A stretch of DNA of 29,234 nt, taken from contig CAYXZP010000019.1 of the NCBI GenBank assembly GCA_964469485.1, forward strand, positions 1 through 29,234, given 5' to 3'. Positions 7,001 through 12,649 of this stretch are shown here, in pieces (positions within the stretch are counted from its first letter, which is position 1; the number at the start of each line of letters is the position of its first letter). The position numbers and the translations under genes are program-made. The stretch comes from CAYXZP01 sp964469485. GTDB taxonomy: Bacteria; Desulfobacterota; Binatia; UBA1149; CAYXZP01. Below the pieces are notes generated by a model. It was not told the DNA's origin and searched no databases. It was given only the letters and a program-made list of their open reading frames with translations.

Positions 7001-8390
7001 CGGTGAGGGCGAGTGGGACCTGGTCTGCGTGAAAATGGCCCATGACTGCATGGAGGCCGTGGGTGAAGACGGCTGTTTCGAAACCGCCACCGACCCCTGC
7101 GCGCCGGACTCCGAAACGGGCACTGTGCCATTCTGGTGTGAGGACGAGGACGATTGGGAGATGGAGGCCGACGACAACCCATGCTGGGGAGACAACCCAG
7201 CACCGTGGTGCAACATGTGGGGAAACGCCACCGGTAGCGGTAGCGGCGGCGGCGGTAGCGGCGGCGGCGGTAGCGGCGGCGGCGGTAGCGGCGGCGGCCC
7301 GACCTTCCAAGGCGGCGGCGGCTGGACCGATACGACCACCGCTGTTGACCAGGCCGACTGCTGTACCAACACCTTCGGAACGCCGGGTTGTGATTCCGGC
7401 AGTAGCGAGTCCGCTAGCACCACTGCTTACTTAGTCTGCAAACGAGACACTGGAGAATACGACAAAGTTTGCGAGGCAGTCTGCGCAGCCGACAATTACT
7501 GCTGTAACTACGAGTGGGACCCCCCCTGCGTGAGCCAGGCAGCCGGCCAAGGGTTCTGCGCCGATGTGGTGGGTTATGAGGACCCCTGCGGCGGTATGAA
7601 CCCAAAGCCGTGGTGCGGAGACTCTGACGACTTCGACGTCCCCGACGAGTACGACCCTTGTCAGGGAACTGATCCGCCCGACTGGTGCTGGGCGGACGCC
7701 GACCCCTGCGCGGTCACGAACCCGCCGGATTGGTGCTTCGACGAGACCGAGGGCGGAGACTGGGACGCCTGCATGGCCAGTTGCCTGCCGATCTGTTACG
7801 GCATGGGCGGCAACACGGGCATGTGCGAGGGCAGGTGCGACGACAAGTGCGGTGGCAGCGCGGACCCCTGCGACGGAGAGAACCCGCCGGCCTACTGCAG
7901 CGACTATGAAGGCGGGCCGGAGTACGACGTTGGCACCTGCTCAGGCGGAAACCACGAAGGTGCGGTCTGCACCACGGATGTTCAATGCGGCACGGGCGCC
8001 ACTTGCGAGTTCCCCGACGATGGCGGGACCAACACCGAAACGGACCCCTGCGATATCTGCATCAATCAGTGCGTGGACCAAGGGGGTACGGAGAGCGCCT
8101 GTGACATGTCCTGCGAGCAGCAGGGCGAGTGCGCCACCGGCGGTAGTGACAACACGGGCGGCTACTGCGGGGACGGGCAGGTTGGCGACGGAGAGGAGTG
8201 CGACGACGGCAACACCGCGAATAACGACGGTTGCAACTCCTACTGCATGGCGGAAGGCGGTGGCGGGTCGGACCCCTGCGACACCTGCATCGATACCTGC
8301 CAGAACCAGGGGCAAACGGGAAGCTACTGTGACGCTTACTGCGCGGGGTACTGCACCGGCGGTTTTGGGGCCGGTGGAGGCAGCTATTAG
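1077..8390 (+). CDS. Giant secreted cysteine-rich multi-module protein
   Basis: About 2437 residues, function unknown, probably extracellular. The ATG at 1077 has AAGGAG a few bases upstream and opens a clear signal peptide (MKRLTPLALLLALAFT…, likely cleaved after AFA, residue 28); an in-frame GTG at 1044 is not needed. In order: a DUF4215-like start (CGDAVLDSGEECDG); two dockerin-like DALxxLKKAV/DALLVLKRAV segments (about 1373-1640); a mainly soluble region with C-x-DxDC-x-GxxC motifs to about 4200; then dense repeats. These include 13 DPC-x4/6-PP-x-C units, four longer DPC…PFWC-type units and eight GxCC…GC…VC…FCC…WD…CV modules. A (GSGGG)4 linker follows (residues 2053-2075), then three CxxC-x3-C…CxxxC units near the end and one complete DUF4215-type repeat (CGDGQVGDGEECDDGN…). 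No transmembrane anchor or sorting tail is visible. A ten-N gap falls at residue 693. Disulfide-stabilised surface or matrix protein is inference. Confidence 0.85.
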   Translation: MKRLTPLALLLALAFTAASINAPPPAFAVCGDAVLDSGEECDGSSVAGCGGGLCNSDCTCAAPGCGDPNADLFTCKTAGTSCSTSDDCSSGDTCVTSLLVTDALTTLKKAVSIDVDCQDVRCDVNGTKSNRTCTTDATDCDADTDCTVSGDTCDYPSSPVLVSDALLVLKRAVGITGTDTDLACPGVEIDDVTDLPSATDPVTAAGQDLNETLQTAKAARAEEGETAATKIDIASGATFFEAIAGDSHKDVSIGACETVNRYRSALDWAKEGDKVLCYLSNIAGKQAPKVCSSSGASCTTVADCGNYCSGGGATCTSDADCTGEATCAAETCAPSLDIYDGSEHIIDMAMEHPGFCVGYATVMDVDEIDASGVDVTCRADADCASLCSDTGATCTSNADCTGGGTCTSTAPCMSFDQESGADNVRVKIKATRVGETGYNISAFEMYACEDITGGSYAVPIVVYDETTLGALQITIDYSAATGFFEGTGIDVDCTTTLEAGGTIFVANDNDSEQVVSLGYIDLFGFSTARTCTTAGTACSADSGCTVSGDTCDYATVATCTFTTTGGSLSATDFIVTVDDASDTAGESQRPTAGLATAASSSSGKVQMHYANQGINGVNFTMRSKGVFADEYGSGRHSVTVTAPLNDAGQFTGSKTIAINLPNDEEVQLEKGTRRLQLKNAMRAKFDEILVPIXXXXAFEDSGAEGGSGFAGASEETFSQTADDILILGVEQGSFPGEADATGKTDSGCDNCDNRIISYAQLVDDNAAACSTSGTACAVDSDCTGDGEVCELDYSVSLIGVGIGAAKTSMKGELSFAPCTEETCAACSESGGGCTDGTCPSVCSTDLDQECTTSSDCGGADCLAQTCDPFEESCDRFELETDDDGNCIDEWNFSVVEGWNASAEVDQEAAIDYFDAIADMKVCSTSWTECTADTDCPSGESCQEFPDHSGKTVAFENVCSTTSSTTCSADTDCPPGETCRLEKWDCGPSTDAGITIAVDMLMVMNECGDMAGDKESFSCHDSAGGDNQKSCDWADARCSVMDNPCDPNGDGSECGGVCSGQKNPCSADTDCLSGETCTAQTCVESTSACDFEDPCDSNSPPPYCFDAADLEDFDPCDKKTCGDTGIPCQNDGDCAGGQTCASDGVVDSDAPPFCTGGGADAAGDCCKPNPGYGCSNFGDLVTDATADQVQTCVCEKDDFCCGVDEDLDGTVDFGEWDGPCVALAHECLETYDSAGAGCFTAANDPCAADEDGVVPFWCTGTDETDFWVTGQDWGFEASSAEKGNCCMPTFGVKGCAVASGETAASGNYPLACQLDDGSYDSICEQICAFDSYCCEYEWDPPCVGAANAVMPEESECFSDDAVAGQNGFDPCLSPYPPPFCMTMMMDFGGMGGIGDCCMPNPSPGCENPGVNDAVCAQDAFCCQVMWDGACVQQVDYLGKATEDGGAGMDFGGFECFGDPCASDYPPPFCYGDDAANFDPCSSETPPPFCDAGAEGDCCMPNSGQGCEVPEVETCACAIDSFCCPDSNGGHWDGPCVALASNECNSGCFSAENDPCMANDDGQKPFWCMDDSNWDNQFDTGTNDPCFCEIGDDVCEAGKPFFCVDDDQWTNFGDPCWNIEPGEPIPDFCDPCNTPYPPLSCFGEGSAMGGFDNFDPCYSPMPPPWCNMDESSSAYGNCCYDHQSAGCDSAWPTIQTCVCDKDPFCCGNNFGYTGGEGGHWDGACVELANNCGPSLPTEVAWDGSSNLCFDNAGQVCTGGGTGSNDGNSCTSSDQCDGWCEAMDPCQSSNPPMWCGNYTGTQELGDCCEQTWGMPGCNSGTDADSDGTDDVQECVCAKDSYCCQVEWDGPCVNLGAFCGAVCTFDDPCAGDYPPAHCYGDDAEDFDPCDAASYEGDAAQIPDYCTTYGGGSEGECCAANTGQGCTTQPGHPTTQPSGIFDKCKVGASHKGPGSDTWNSVCECVCADDPWCCGAEAESPGEGEWDLVCVKMAHDCMEAVGEDGCFETATDPCAPDSETGTVPFWCEDEDDWEMEADDNPCWGDNPAPWCNMWGNATGSGSGGGGSGGGGSGGGGSGGGPTFQGGGGWTDTTTAVDQADCCTNTFGTPGCDSGSSESASTTAYLVCKRDTGEYDKVCEAVCAADNYCCNYEWDPPCVSQAAGQGFCADVVGYEDPCGGMNPKPWCGDSDDFDVPDEYDPCQGTDPPDWCWADADPCAVTNPPDWCFDETEGGDWDACMASCLPICYGMGGNTGMCEGRCDDKCGGSADPCDGENPPAYCSDYEGGPEYDVGTCSGGNHEGAVCTTDVQCGTGATCEFPDDGGTNTETDPCDICINQCVDQGGTESACDMSCEQQGECATGGSDNTGGYCGDGQVGDGEECDDGNTANNDGCNSYCMAEGGGGSDPCDTCIDTCQNQGQTGSYCDAYCAGYCTGGFGAGGGSY
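1511..1541 (+). repeat. 31-bp exact direct repeat, copy 1 (copy 2 at 2705-2735)
   Basis: The 31 bases beginning CTGCACGGTGTCGGGCGACA recur exactly at 2705-2735, both encoding the CTVSGDTCDY part of a cysteine motif. Identity at DNA level suggests recent internal duplication or gene conversion. Confidence 0.9.
2010..2044 (+). repeat. 35-bp near-exact direct repeat, copy 1 (copy 2 at 2247-2281)
   Basis: Thirty-five bases starting GGCGCGACCTGCACCAGC recur at 2247-2281 with one mismatch (G/A). Both encode GATCTS[DN]ADCTG, a C-x-[SD]xDC unit. Confidence 0.88.
2247..2281 (+). repeat. 35-bp near-exact direct repeat, copy 2
   Basis: Second copy of the repeat at 2010-2044, differing at one base, in the same frame, 237 bp downstream. 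Confidence 0.88.
2705..2735 (+). repeat. 31-bp exact direct repeat, copy 2
   Basis: Exact copy of 1511-1541, in the same reading frame, 1194 bp away. Confidence 0.9.
3153..3162. other. Assembly gap (ten N) inside the giant gene
   Basis: Ten N lie within the coding sequence. The reading frame is open on both sides when exactly ten bases are counted, so the frame is preserved, but a placeholder of wrong length cannot be excluded. Both flanks are coding in the same style. Confidence 0.99.
7239..7298 (+). repeat. 15-bp tandem repeat x4 encoding a Gly-Ser linker
   Basis: Four perfect tandem copies of GGTAGCGGCGGCGGC (7239, 7254, 7269, 7284), preceded by a partial GGTAGC at 7233. They encode repeated Gly-Ser-Gly-Gly-Gly, so the protein contains three consecutive GGGGS units. 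The linker joins the block of double-cysteine modules to the last such module and the C-terminal region. Perfect identity points to replication slippage. Confidence 0.97.
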
Positions 8391-8406
8391 TTAGCTGACA
8401 CCTGAC

Positions 8407-8646
8407 ATGCGCCGCGCCGGCACTCTTGCGCTCCTTCTAGCCGGCCTCTTCACGGTCGGCGTATACCCCGTACAGGCCGGGGCTCCCGGATGCGGTGACG
8501 CCGACAACAGCCGGGCCGACTGCGCCGACGCCATAGACCACACGGTCACCGTCAACATGACCAATCTCGATTCGGTCTGTACCGCCCCGTTACAGCTGGA
8601 CTATGACTGGGTCGATTGCCACCGCATCTTCGACTCGAACGATTAG
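8407..8646 (+). CDS. Small secreted cysteine-containing protein
   Basis: 79 residues, unrecognised. It begins 16 bp after the stop of the giant gene. The N-terminus is a classic signal peptide (MRRAGTLALLLAGLF…, likely cleaved after VQA at residue 24), leaving a mature peptide of about 55 residues. That peptide has four cysteines and an acidic character (ending …HRIFDSND). There is no lipobox cysteine directly after the cleavage site. The ribosome-binding site is weak, which fits readthrough or coupling from the giant gene. It may be a partner of the large protein or a truncated remnant of a longer secreted protein. Function cannot be assigned. Confidence 0.6.
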   Translation: MRRAGTLALLLAGLFTVGVYPVQAGAPGCGDADNSRADCADAIDHTVTVNMTNLDSVCTAPLQLDYDWVDCHRIFDSND

Positions 8647-8777
8647 CCGGAAAGCGCCCCGGCCCAGGGCCTCCGGAACGCCGCCGCTCGAAGAGCCGGC
8701 AGCTCCTTGACCTGACGCGCCGGGTGTTGGCAAAGTAGACGCGTACACGTCGCGTGGCCGGCGGCCGCGCTCCTCCC

Positions 8778-9338
8778 GTGAGCAACCAAACGCCACCCTA
8801 CCCTGGGTCCTACTGGGTGATCCCCGACATGCTACTTGCCGGCGGGCACCCCGGCGGCCAGGTCCCGGCCGCCATGGACGGCCGGCTCGAGGCCCTCCTG
8901 GAAGCCGGCATCCGTTCGGTCATAAACCTCATGGACGATGAGGAAGAGGCCGGGGTCGGCGAGAACGACCACTACACGGCCTACGAGGACCGCCTCGAGG
9001 CCCTCGGCGAACAGCGCGGCGACGTGATCGAGATCGAACGCTACACCATCGACGACGGTTCGATGCCGGGCGACGGCGAGCTTCAGATGATACTCGATGC
9101 CATCGACGCCGAGATCGACGGGCGCGGAAGCCCCACCCTGGTCCACTGCGCAAGCGGACTCGGTAGGACCGCCGTGGTCGTCGGCTGCTACCTGGCCCGC
9201 CACGGCATCGCCGGCGGCAAGGGGACCATCGAGAAGATCCGTCAGCTGCGCAAGAGCGGCAACGAGACCGGACCGGAGCGCTCGCCGGAGAACATAGTCC
9301 AGGAGCGTCTCATTCAACGCTGGAAAGAGGGCCGCTAG
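8778..9338 (+). CDS. Dual-specificity / tyrosine-type protein phosphatase family
   Basis: About 186 residues. The signature HCASGLGRT (9144-9170) is the HC-x5-R-[ST] P-loop of cysteine-dependent phosphatases, in which the Cys forms a phospho-enzyme and the Arg binds phosphate. Upstream, GIRSVINLMDDEE matches the conserved 'gI..vinL' strand. Asp residues in the YTIDDGSMP segment sit where the family's general acid is expected. The N-terminal SYWVIPDMLLAGGHPG is typical of small prokaryotic dual-specificity-like phosphatases. Start codon: GTG 8778 gives the usual short N-terminus; an in-frame GTG at 8754 would add eight residues; neither has a strong ribosome-binding site. No signal peptide, so cytoplasmic. 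The acyl-CoA synthetase gene follows after 10 bp, probably in one operon. The substrate is unknown. Confidence 0.85.
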   Translation: MSNQTPPYPGSYWVIPDMLLAGGHPGGQVPAAMDGRLEALLEAGIRSVINLMDDEEEAGVGENDHYTAYEDRLEALGEQRGDVIEIERYTIDDGSMPGDGELQMILDAIDAEIDGRGSPTLVHCASGLGRTAVVVGCYLARHGIAGGKGTIEKIRQLRKSGNETGPERSPENIVQERLIQRWKEGR

Positions 9339-9348
9339 AAAGCCGCCC

Positions 9349-10842
9349 GTGAGCTTGGCCCGGGCCATAACGGCCGGCCTTGCCGCGGCTGGTGACCGGC
9401 CCGTCCTCGGCCTGCTCGACGAAAGAGGACAGCTAACCGCGGAGCTTAGCGGGCGGCAGCTGGCCGGAAGCGCCGACGCTTGGGCGGCGCGCTTCACCGC
9501 CGCCACGCTCGGACCCGGCGACCGCGTGCTCCTTTCGCCCGCACGCGACGCCGAACTGCCGGCCCTGCACCTCGGCGCGCTGGCCGCCGGGCTCACCGTG
9601 GTGCCGCTGAACCCGGCCCTCAGCGACACCGAGACCGGACGTCTGGCCGCAGCTTGCCGGCCGGCCCTGGCCGTGGTGACCATGGCAGCGGCCGCGGCCC
9701 GTCCCGGGCTCGGGGCCGATGTTCCCTGCTGGACGATAGCGGACGGCCCGACCGGCGCGCAGCCCAGACCGGGTCAGAGCGGTGGCAAGGACGAGCCGGG
9801 GCCGGCGCTCATCATCTTCACCTCGGGAACCACCGGGCAGCCCAAGGGCGTGCGCCTCACGGACGCAAACCTCCTCTACGACCTCGAATCGCTGATGCGC
9901 CTGTGGGCCGTCGGCCCCCCGGACAGGATCCTTCACATGCTCCCCGCCCACCACTTCCACGGTCTGGTCCTTGCCCTCTACGGTCCCCTGATGTCGGGTG
10001 CGCAGCTGCTCGTGTTGCCCCGCTTCGACGCCCGCACCGCGCTCGATGCCGCCCGCGACCACCGGGCCACGGTCATCATGGGTGTGCCCACGATGTACCG
10101 GCGCATGCTCGAGGAGGCCGGTCGCGGCGACGACCTATCGGGTCTCCGCCTGGCCCTTTGCGGCTCGGCTCCCCTGCCGCCCTCGCTCGGGCAGGCCTTC
10201 CACGAGCGCTTCGGAGTGGCCCTGGTTGAACGTTACGGCCTTACCGAGTGCGGCATCGTGACTTCCAACGCCGTAAAGGACCCTGTGGCCGGCAGCGTCG
10301 GCCGCGCGCTCGAGGGCACCACCATCACCATCCGCCACCACGACGGCTATCACCGCGCGGGGAGCCCCGCGGCCACCAGGAGCGGTGAGATCTGCGTGGC
10401 CGGCCCCTCGGTCATGGCCGGCTATCTCGACGACGCCGCGGCAACAGCCTCGCTCATCCACGACGGCTACCTGCACAGCGGCGACCTCGGCCGTTTCGAC
10501 GCCGACGGCAACCTGTTCATCGACGGCCGGCTAAAAGACCTCATCATCGTGGGCGGCACCAACGTGGTTCCCGGCGAGGTTGAAGCGGCGCTGGCCGTCG
10601 TCGAAGGTGTCACGGAACTCGCCGTTGTGGGCCGTCCCGACGAAGACCTCGGCGAGACCGTCGTGGCCTGGGTCGTGGCCGGGCCCGGGGCCGACCCTGC
10701 GGTCATCGTGGAAGAACTCGGCCGGCACGCCGCCGGTGAGCTTGCCGCTTACAAACGACCGCGTGACTACCTGTTCTGCGAGGAGCTTCCGCGCAACGCG
10801 ATGGGCAAGCTCGACCGCGCCCGGCTCGCCGACCGGACCTGA
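9349..10842 (+). CDS. AMP-forming acyl-CoA synthetase, malonyl-CoA synthetase (MatB)-like
   Basis: 497 residues, an ANL-superfamily adenylating enzyme that activates a carboxylic acid to acyl-AMP and then to acyl-CoA. Visible motifs: the ATP/AMP signature FTSGTTGQPKG (about residue 157), the PAHHFHGL segment, MGVPTMYRRML, the adenine-binding ERYGLTECG, HSGDLGRFDADG with the conserved Asp, hinge GRLKDLIIVGG, and the catalytic lysine in RNAMGKLDR near the C-terminus. The combination MGVPT..R.L / GSAPLP / ERYGLTE…TSN…GSVG resembles malonyl-CoA synthetases, so malonate or a similar dicarboxylate is a reasonable guess, but a medium-chain fatty acid cannot be excluded. The usual T-E-[TS] is T-E-C here. 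Start GTG 9349. It ends 8 bp before the convergent smpB stop. Confidence 0.9.
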   Translation: MSLARAITAGLAAAGDRPVLGLLDERGQLTAELSGRQLAGSADAWAARFTAATLGPGDRVLLSPARDAELPALHLGALAAGLTVVPLNPALSDTETGRLAAACRPALAVVTMAAAAARPGLGADVPCWTIADGPTGAQPRPGQSGGKDEPGPALIIFTSGTTGQPKGVRLTDANLLYDLESLMRLWAVGPPDRILHMLPAHHFHGLVLALYGPLMSGAQLLVLPRFDARTALDAARDHRATVIMGVPTMYRRMLEEAGRGDDLSGLRLALCGSAPLPPSLGQAFHERFGVALVERYGLTECGIVTSNAVKDPVAGSVGRALEGTTITIRHHDGYHRAGSPAATRSGEICVAGPSVMAGYLDDAAATASLIHDGYLHSGDLGRFDADGNLFIDGRLKDLIIVGGTNVVPGEVEAALAVVEGVTELAVVGRPDEDLGETVVAWVVAGPGADPAVIVEELGRHAAGELAAYKRPRDYLFCEELPRNAMGKLDRARLADRT

Positions 10843-10850
10843 CGGGGCCG

Positions 10851-11312
10851 CTAGCCGCGCCTTCGCATGGCGCGGGCCACCTCGTCGCGCTGGCTTCGCT
10901 CGCGCAGACTGCGGCGTTTGTCGTGGGCCTGCTTGCCGCGGGCCAGCGACAGTTCGGCCTTCACGCGCCCGTCCTTGAAGTAGAGCTTGGTGACCAGAAG
11001 CGTGTAACCGCGTTCGCGCACCTTGCCCGCCAAACGGTCGAGCTCACGGCGGTGGAGCAACAGTTTTCGCTCGCGCACGGCCTCGTGCGCGTCGGGCCCG
11101 GCCGCCGAGTAGGCCCCGATGTGGCAGCCGATGAGAAAGGCCTCGCCTTTCTTCATGCGAACAAAGGAATCGGTGAGGTTGGCCTTGCCCTCGCGAATGG
11201 CCTTGACCTCGGAACCGCCCAGCACGAGTCCGGCCTCGAGGGATTCCTCGATCTGGTAATGGAAGCGCGCCTTGCGATTGACGACGGTCGGGCTTCTCTC
11301 GGGCGCGCTCAC
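10851..11312 (-). CDS. smpB: SsrA-binding protein SmpB
   Basis: 153 residues from a GTG at 11312. SmpB binds the tRNA-like end of tmRNA and delivers it to stalled ribosomes, mimicking the codon-anticodon interaction in the decoding site. Conserved stretches are present: NRKARFHYQIEESLEAGLVLGG, SEVKAIREGKANLTDS, the GCHIGAYS segment, RERKLLLHRRELDRL, YTLLVTKLYFKDGRVKAELSLARGK, and the basic C-terminal tail KRRSLRERSQRD that enters the decoding centre. Length is normal. It is the last gene of the panBCD run, 10 bp after panD. The ribosome-binding site is weak, suggesting dependence on upstream translation. The cognate tmRNA gene is in the same window at 503-855. Confidence 0.96.
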   Translation of the reverse strand: MSAPERSPTVVNRKARFHYQIEESLEAGLVLGGSEVKAIREGKANLTDSFVRMKKGEAFLIGCHIGAYSAAGPDAHEAVRERKLLLHRRELDRLAGKVRERGYTLLVTKLYFKDGRVKAELSLARGKQAHDKRRSLRERSQRDEVARAMRRRG

Positions 11313-11322
11313 ACGGGGTAGC

Positions 11323-11742
11323 CTAGCCGGCCACCTTGCGAAGCAGGGACTGTCCGCCGACCTCGTGGTCGCGCGCGCCCTCGACGGCGCGGTTCTTGCC
11401 GTCAACGAAGACCACCCGTGGCTTCCAGGCCCGGGCTTCGGCCTCGGGCATCCAGCCAAAGGCGGCGATGATCACGAGATCGCCGACCGACACCTTGTGT
11501 GCCGCCGCCCCGTTTATGCATACCACGCCCGAACCGGGCTGCCCTTCGACCGCGTAGGTCTCGAAACGTTCGCCGTTGGTCACGTTCCACACCTGCACCG
11601 CCTCGTTGGCGATGATACCGGCCCCTTCCATGAGACCGTTGTCGATCGTGACGCTTCCTTCATAGTGAAGGTCGGCCCCCGTCACGGTCGCGCGGTGGAT
11701 CTTGCCGCGCATCATCTTCCTCATTCCGCCTGTCGGGTTCAT
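11323..11742 (-). CDS. panD: Aspartate 1-decarboxylase
   Basis: 139 residues. PanD converts L-aspartate to beta-alanine for pantothenate synthesis, using a pyruvoyl cofactor made by self-cleavage of the proenzyme. The cleavage site is visible as HYEGSVTID (Gly-Ser), preceded by MMRGKIHRATVTGADL, matching the family N-terminus. The NGAAAHKVSVGDLVIIAAF region is also conserved. Start choice: ATG at 11742 overlaps the panC stop as ATGA, indicating translational coupling, and AGGAG lies 11 bases upstream. A second ATG at 11724 would give the more usual N-terminus (MRKMMRGK). It ends 10 bp before smpB. Confidence 0.95.
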   Translation of the reverse strand: MNPTGGMRKMMRGKIHRATVTGADLHYEGSVTIDNGLMEGAGIIANEAVQVWNVTNGERFETYAVEGQPGSGVVCINGAAAHKVSVGDLVIIAAFGWMPEAEARAWKPRVVFVDGKNRAVEGARDHEVGGQSLLRKVAG

Positions 11743-12638
11743 TTGGCAACACACTCCTGCAGGGATTCTGTTTGGTAACCGAGCTCGGAACTGCCGAGCA
11801 CGATATTGTCGATAAGCCTTACGCCGGTGACCCTGGCCGCCAGCGCCAGCACCGAGCCGGCAACGGCTTCGTCGACGGGCTCGAGGCTTACGGCCGCCAC
11901 GACTTCGAGATATTCGAGTTCGAGGCCGCCGTCCCCGCCGCTTTCGAGGCGTTCGCGCGCCGCGGCCACGAGCCGGGCCGCATCCCGGCAACCGGCCAGC
12001 CAGAGCCGGTGTGCCGAGGCCAGAGCTTCGGGTATCAGAGCCGCCCGTGTCCGCGCGGCCGAGTCGAGCCTGGCGTTGCGCGAGCTCATGGCCAGACCGT
12101 CGTCCTCGCGCACGGTCGCGGCCGATTCCACCGCGACGGCAAAGTGCAGGTCGCGGGCCATCCGGCGGATGATCTGTAGCTGCTGAAAGTCCTTCTCGCC
12201 GAAGACGGCCGTGTCGGGTTGGACCATGTTGAACAGGGCCGCAACCACCGTGGCCACGCCCTCGAAGTGGCCGGGACGCGACGCGCCGCAAAGATGCACG
12301 CCGAGGCTCCCGACCGAGACAGTAGTGGCCGCATCCCCGCGGTAGACATCCTCGGCGCACGGCATGAAGAGTATGTCGACACCCGCGGCCTCACACAGCC
12401 CGGTGTCGCGTTCCTCGTCGCGCGGATAGCTGGCAAGGTCCGCGTCATCGTTGAACTGGGCCGGGTTCACGAACAGCGAGACGACAACGACGTCGGACAG
12501 CTCGCGCGCGCGCCGCACCAGGGACAGGTGCCCCTCGTGCAGATAGCCCATCGTGGGCACCAGCGAGAGCCCGAGCCCGCCCGAGCGTATCTGGCGGCTA
12601 AGCTCCTGCATCTTGGCTATGTCGCGGACGATCTTCAC
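11739..12638 (-). CDS. panC: Pantothenate synthetase (pantoate-beta-alanine ligase)
   Basis: 299 residues. It condenses pantoate and beta-alanine with ATP through a pantoyl-adenylate. Family signatures: LVPTMGYLHEGHLSL with the nucleotide-binding HxGH motif (about residues 27-41), FVNPAQF, YPRDEERD, LCGASRPGHFEGVATVV, FGEKDFQQLQIIRRM, and DGLAMSSRN, the equivalent of the KMSKS loop. Length is slightly above the common 280 residues, the extra lying toward the C-terminus. Cytoplasmic. It begins 11 bp after panB and its TGA overlaps the panD ATG. Confidence 0.97.
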   Translation of the reverse strand: MKIVRDIAKMQELSRQIRSGGLGLSLVPTMGYLHEGHLSLVRRARELSDVVVVSLFVNPAQFNDDADLASYPRDEERDTGLCEAAGVDILFMPCAEDVYRGDAATTVSVGSLGVHLCGASRPGHFEGVATVVAALFNMVQPDTAVFGEKDFQQLQIIRRMARDLHFAVAVESAATVREDDGLAMSSRNARLDSAARTRAALIPEALASAHRLWLAGCRDAARLVAAARERLESGGDGGLELEYLEVVAAVSLEPVDEAVAGSVLALAARVTGVRLIDNIVLGSSELGYQTESLQECVAK

Positions 12639-12649
12639 GGGTGCTCCGG

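Noticed and set aside
7239..7298. Tandem repeats considered as a CRISPR or regulatory repeat array
   Set aside because: Units are contiguous without spacers, a multiple of three and in frame, encoding a Gly-Ser linker.
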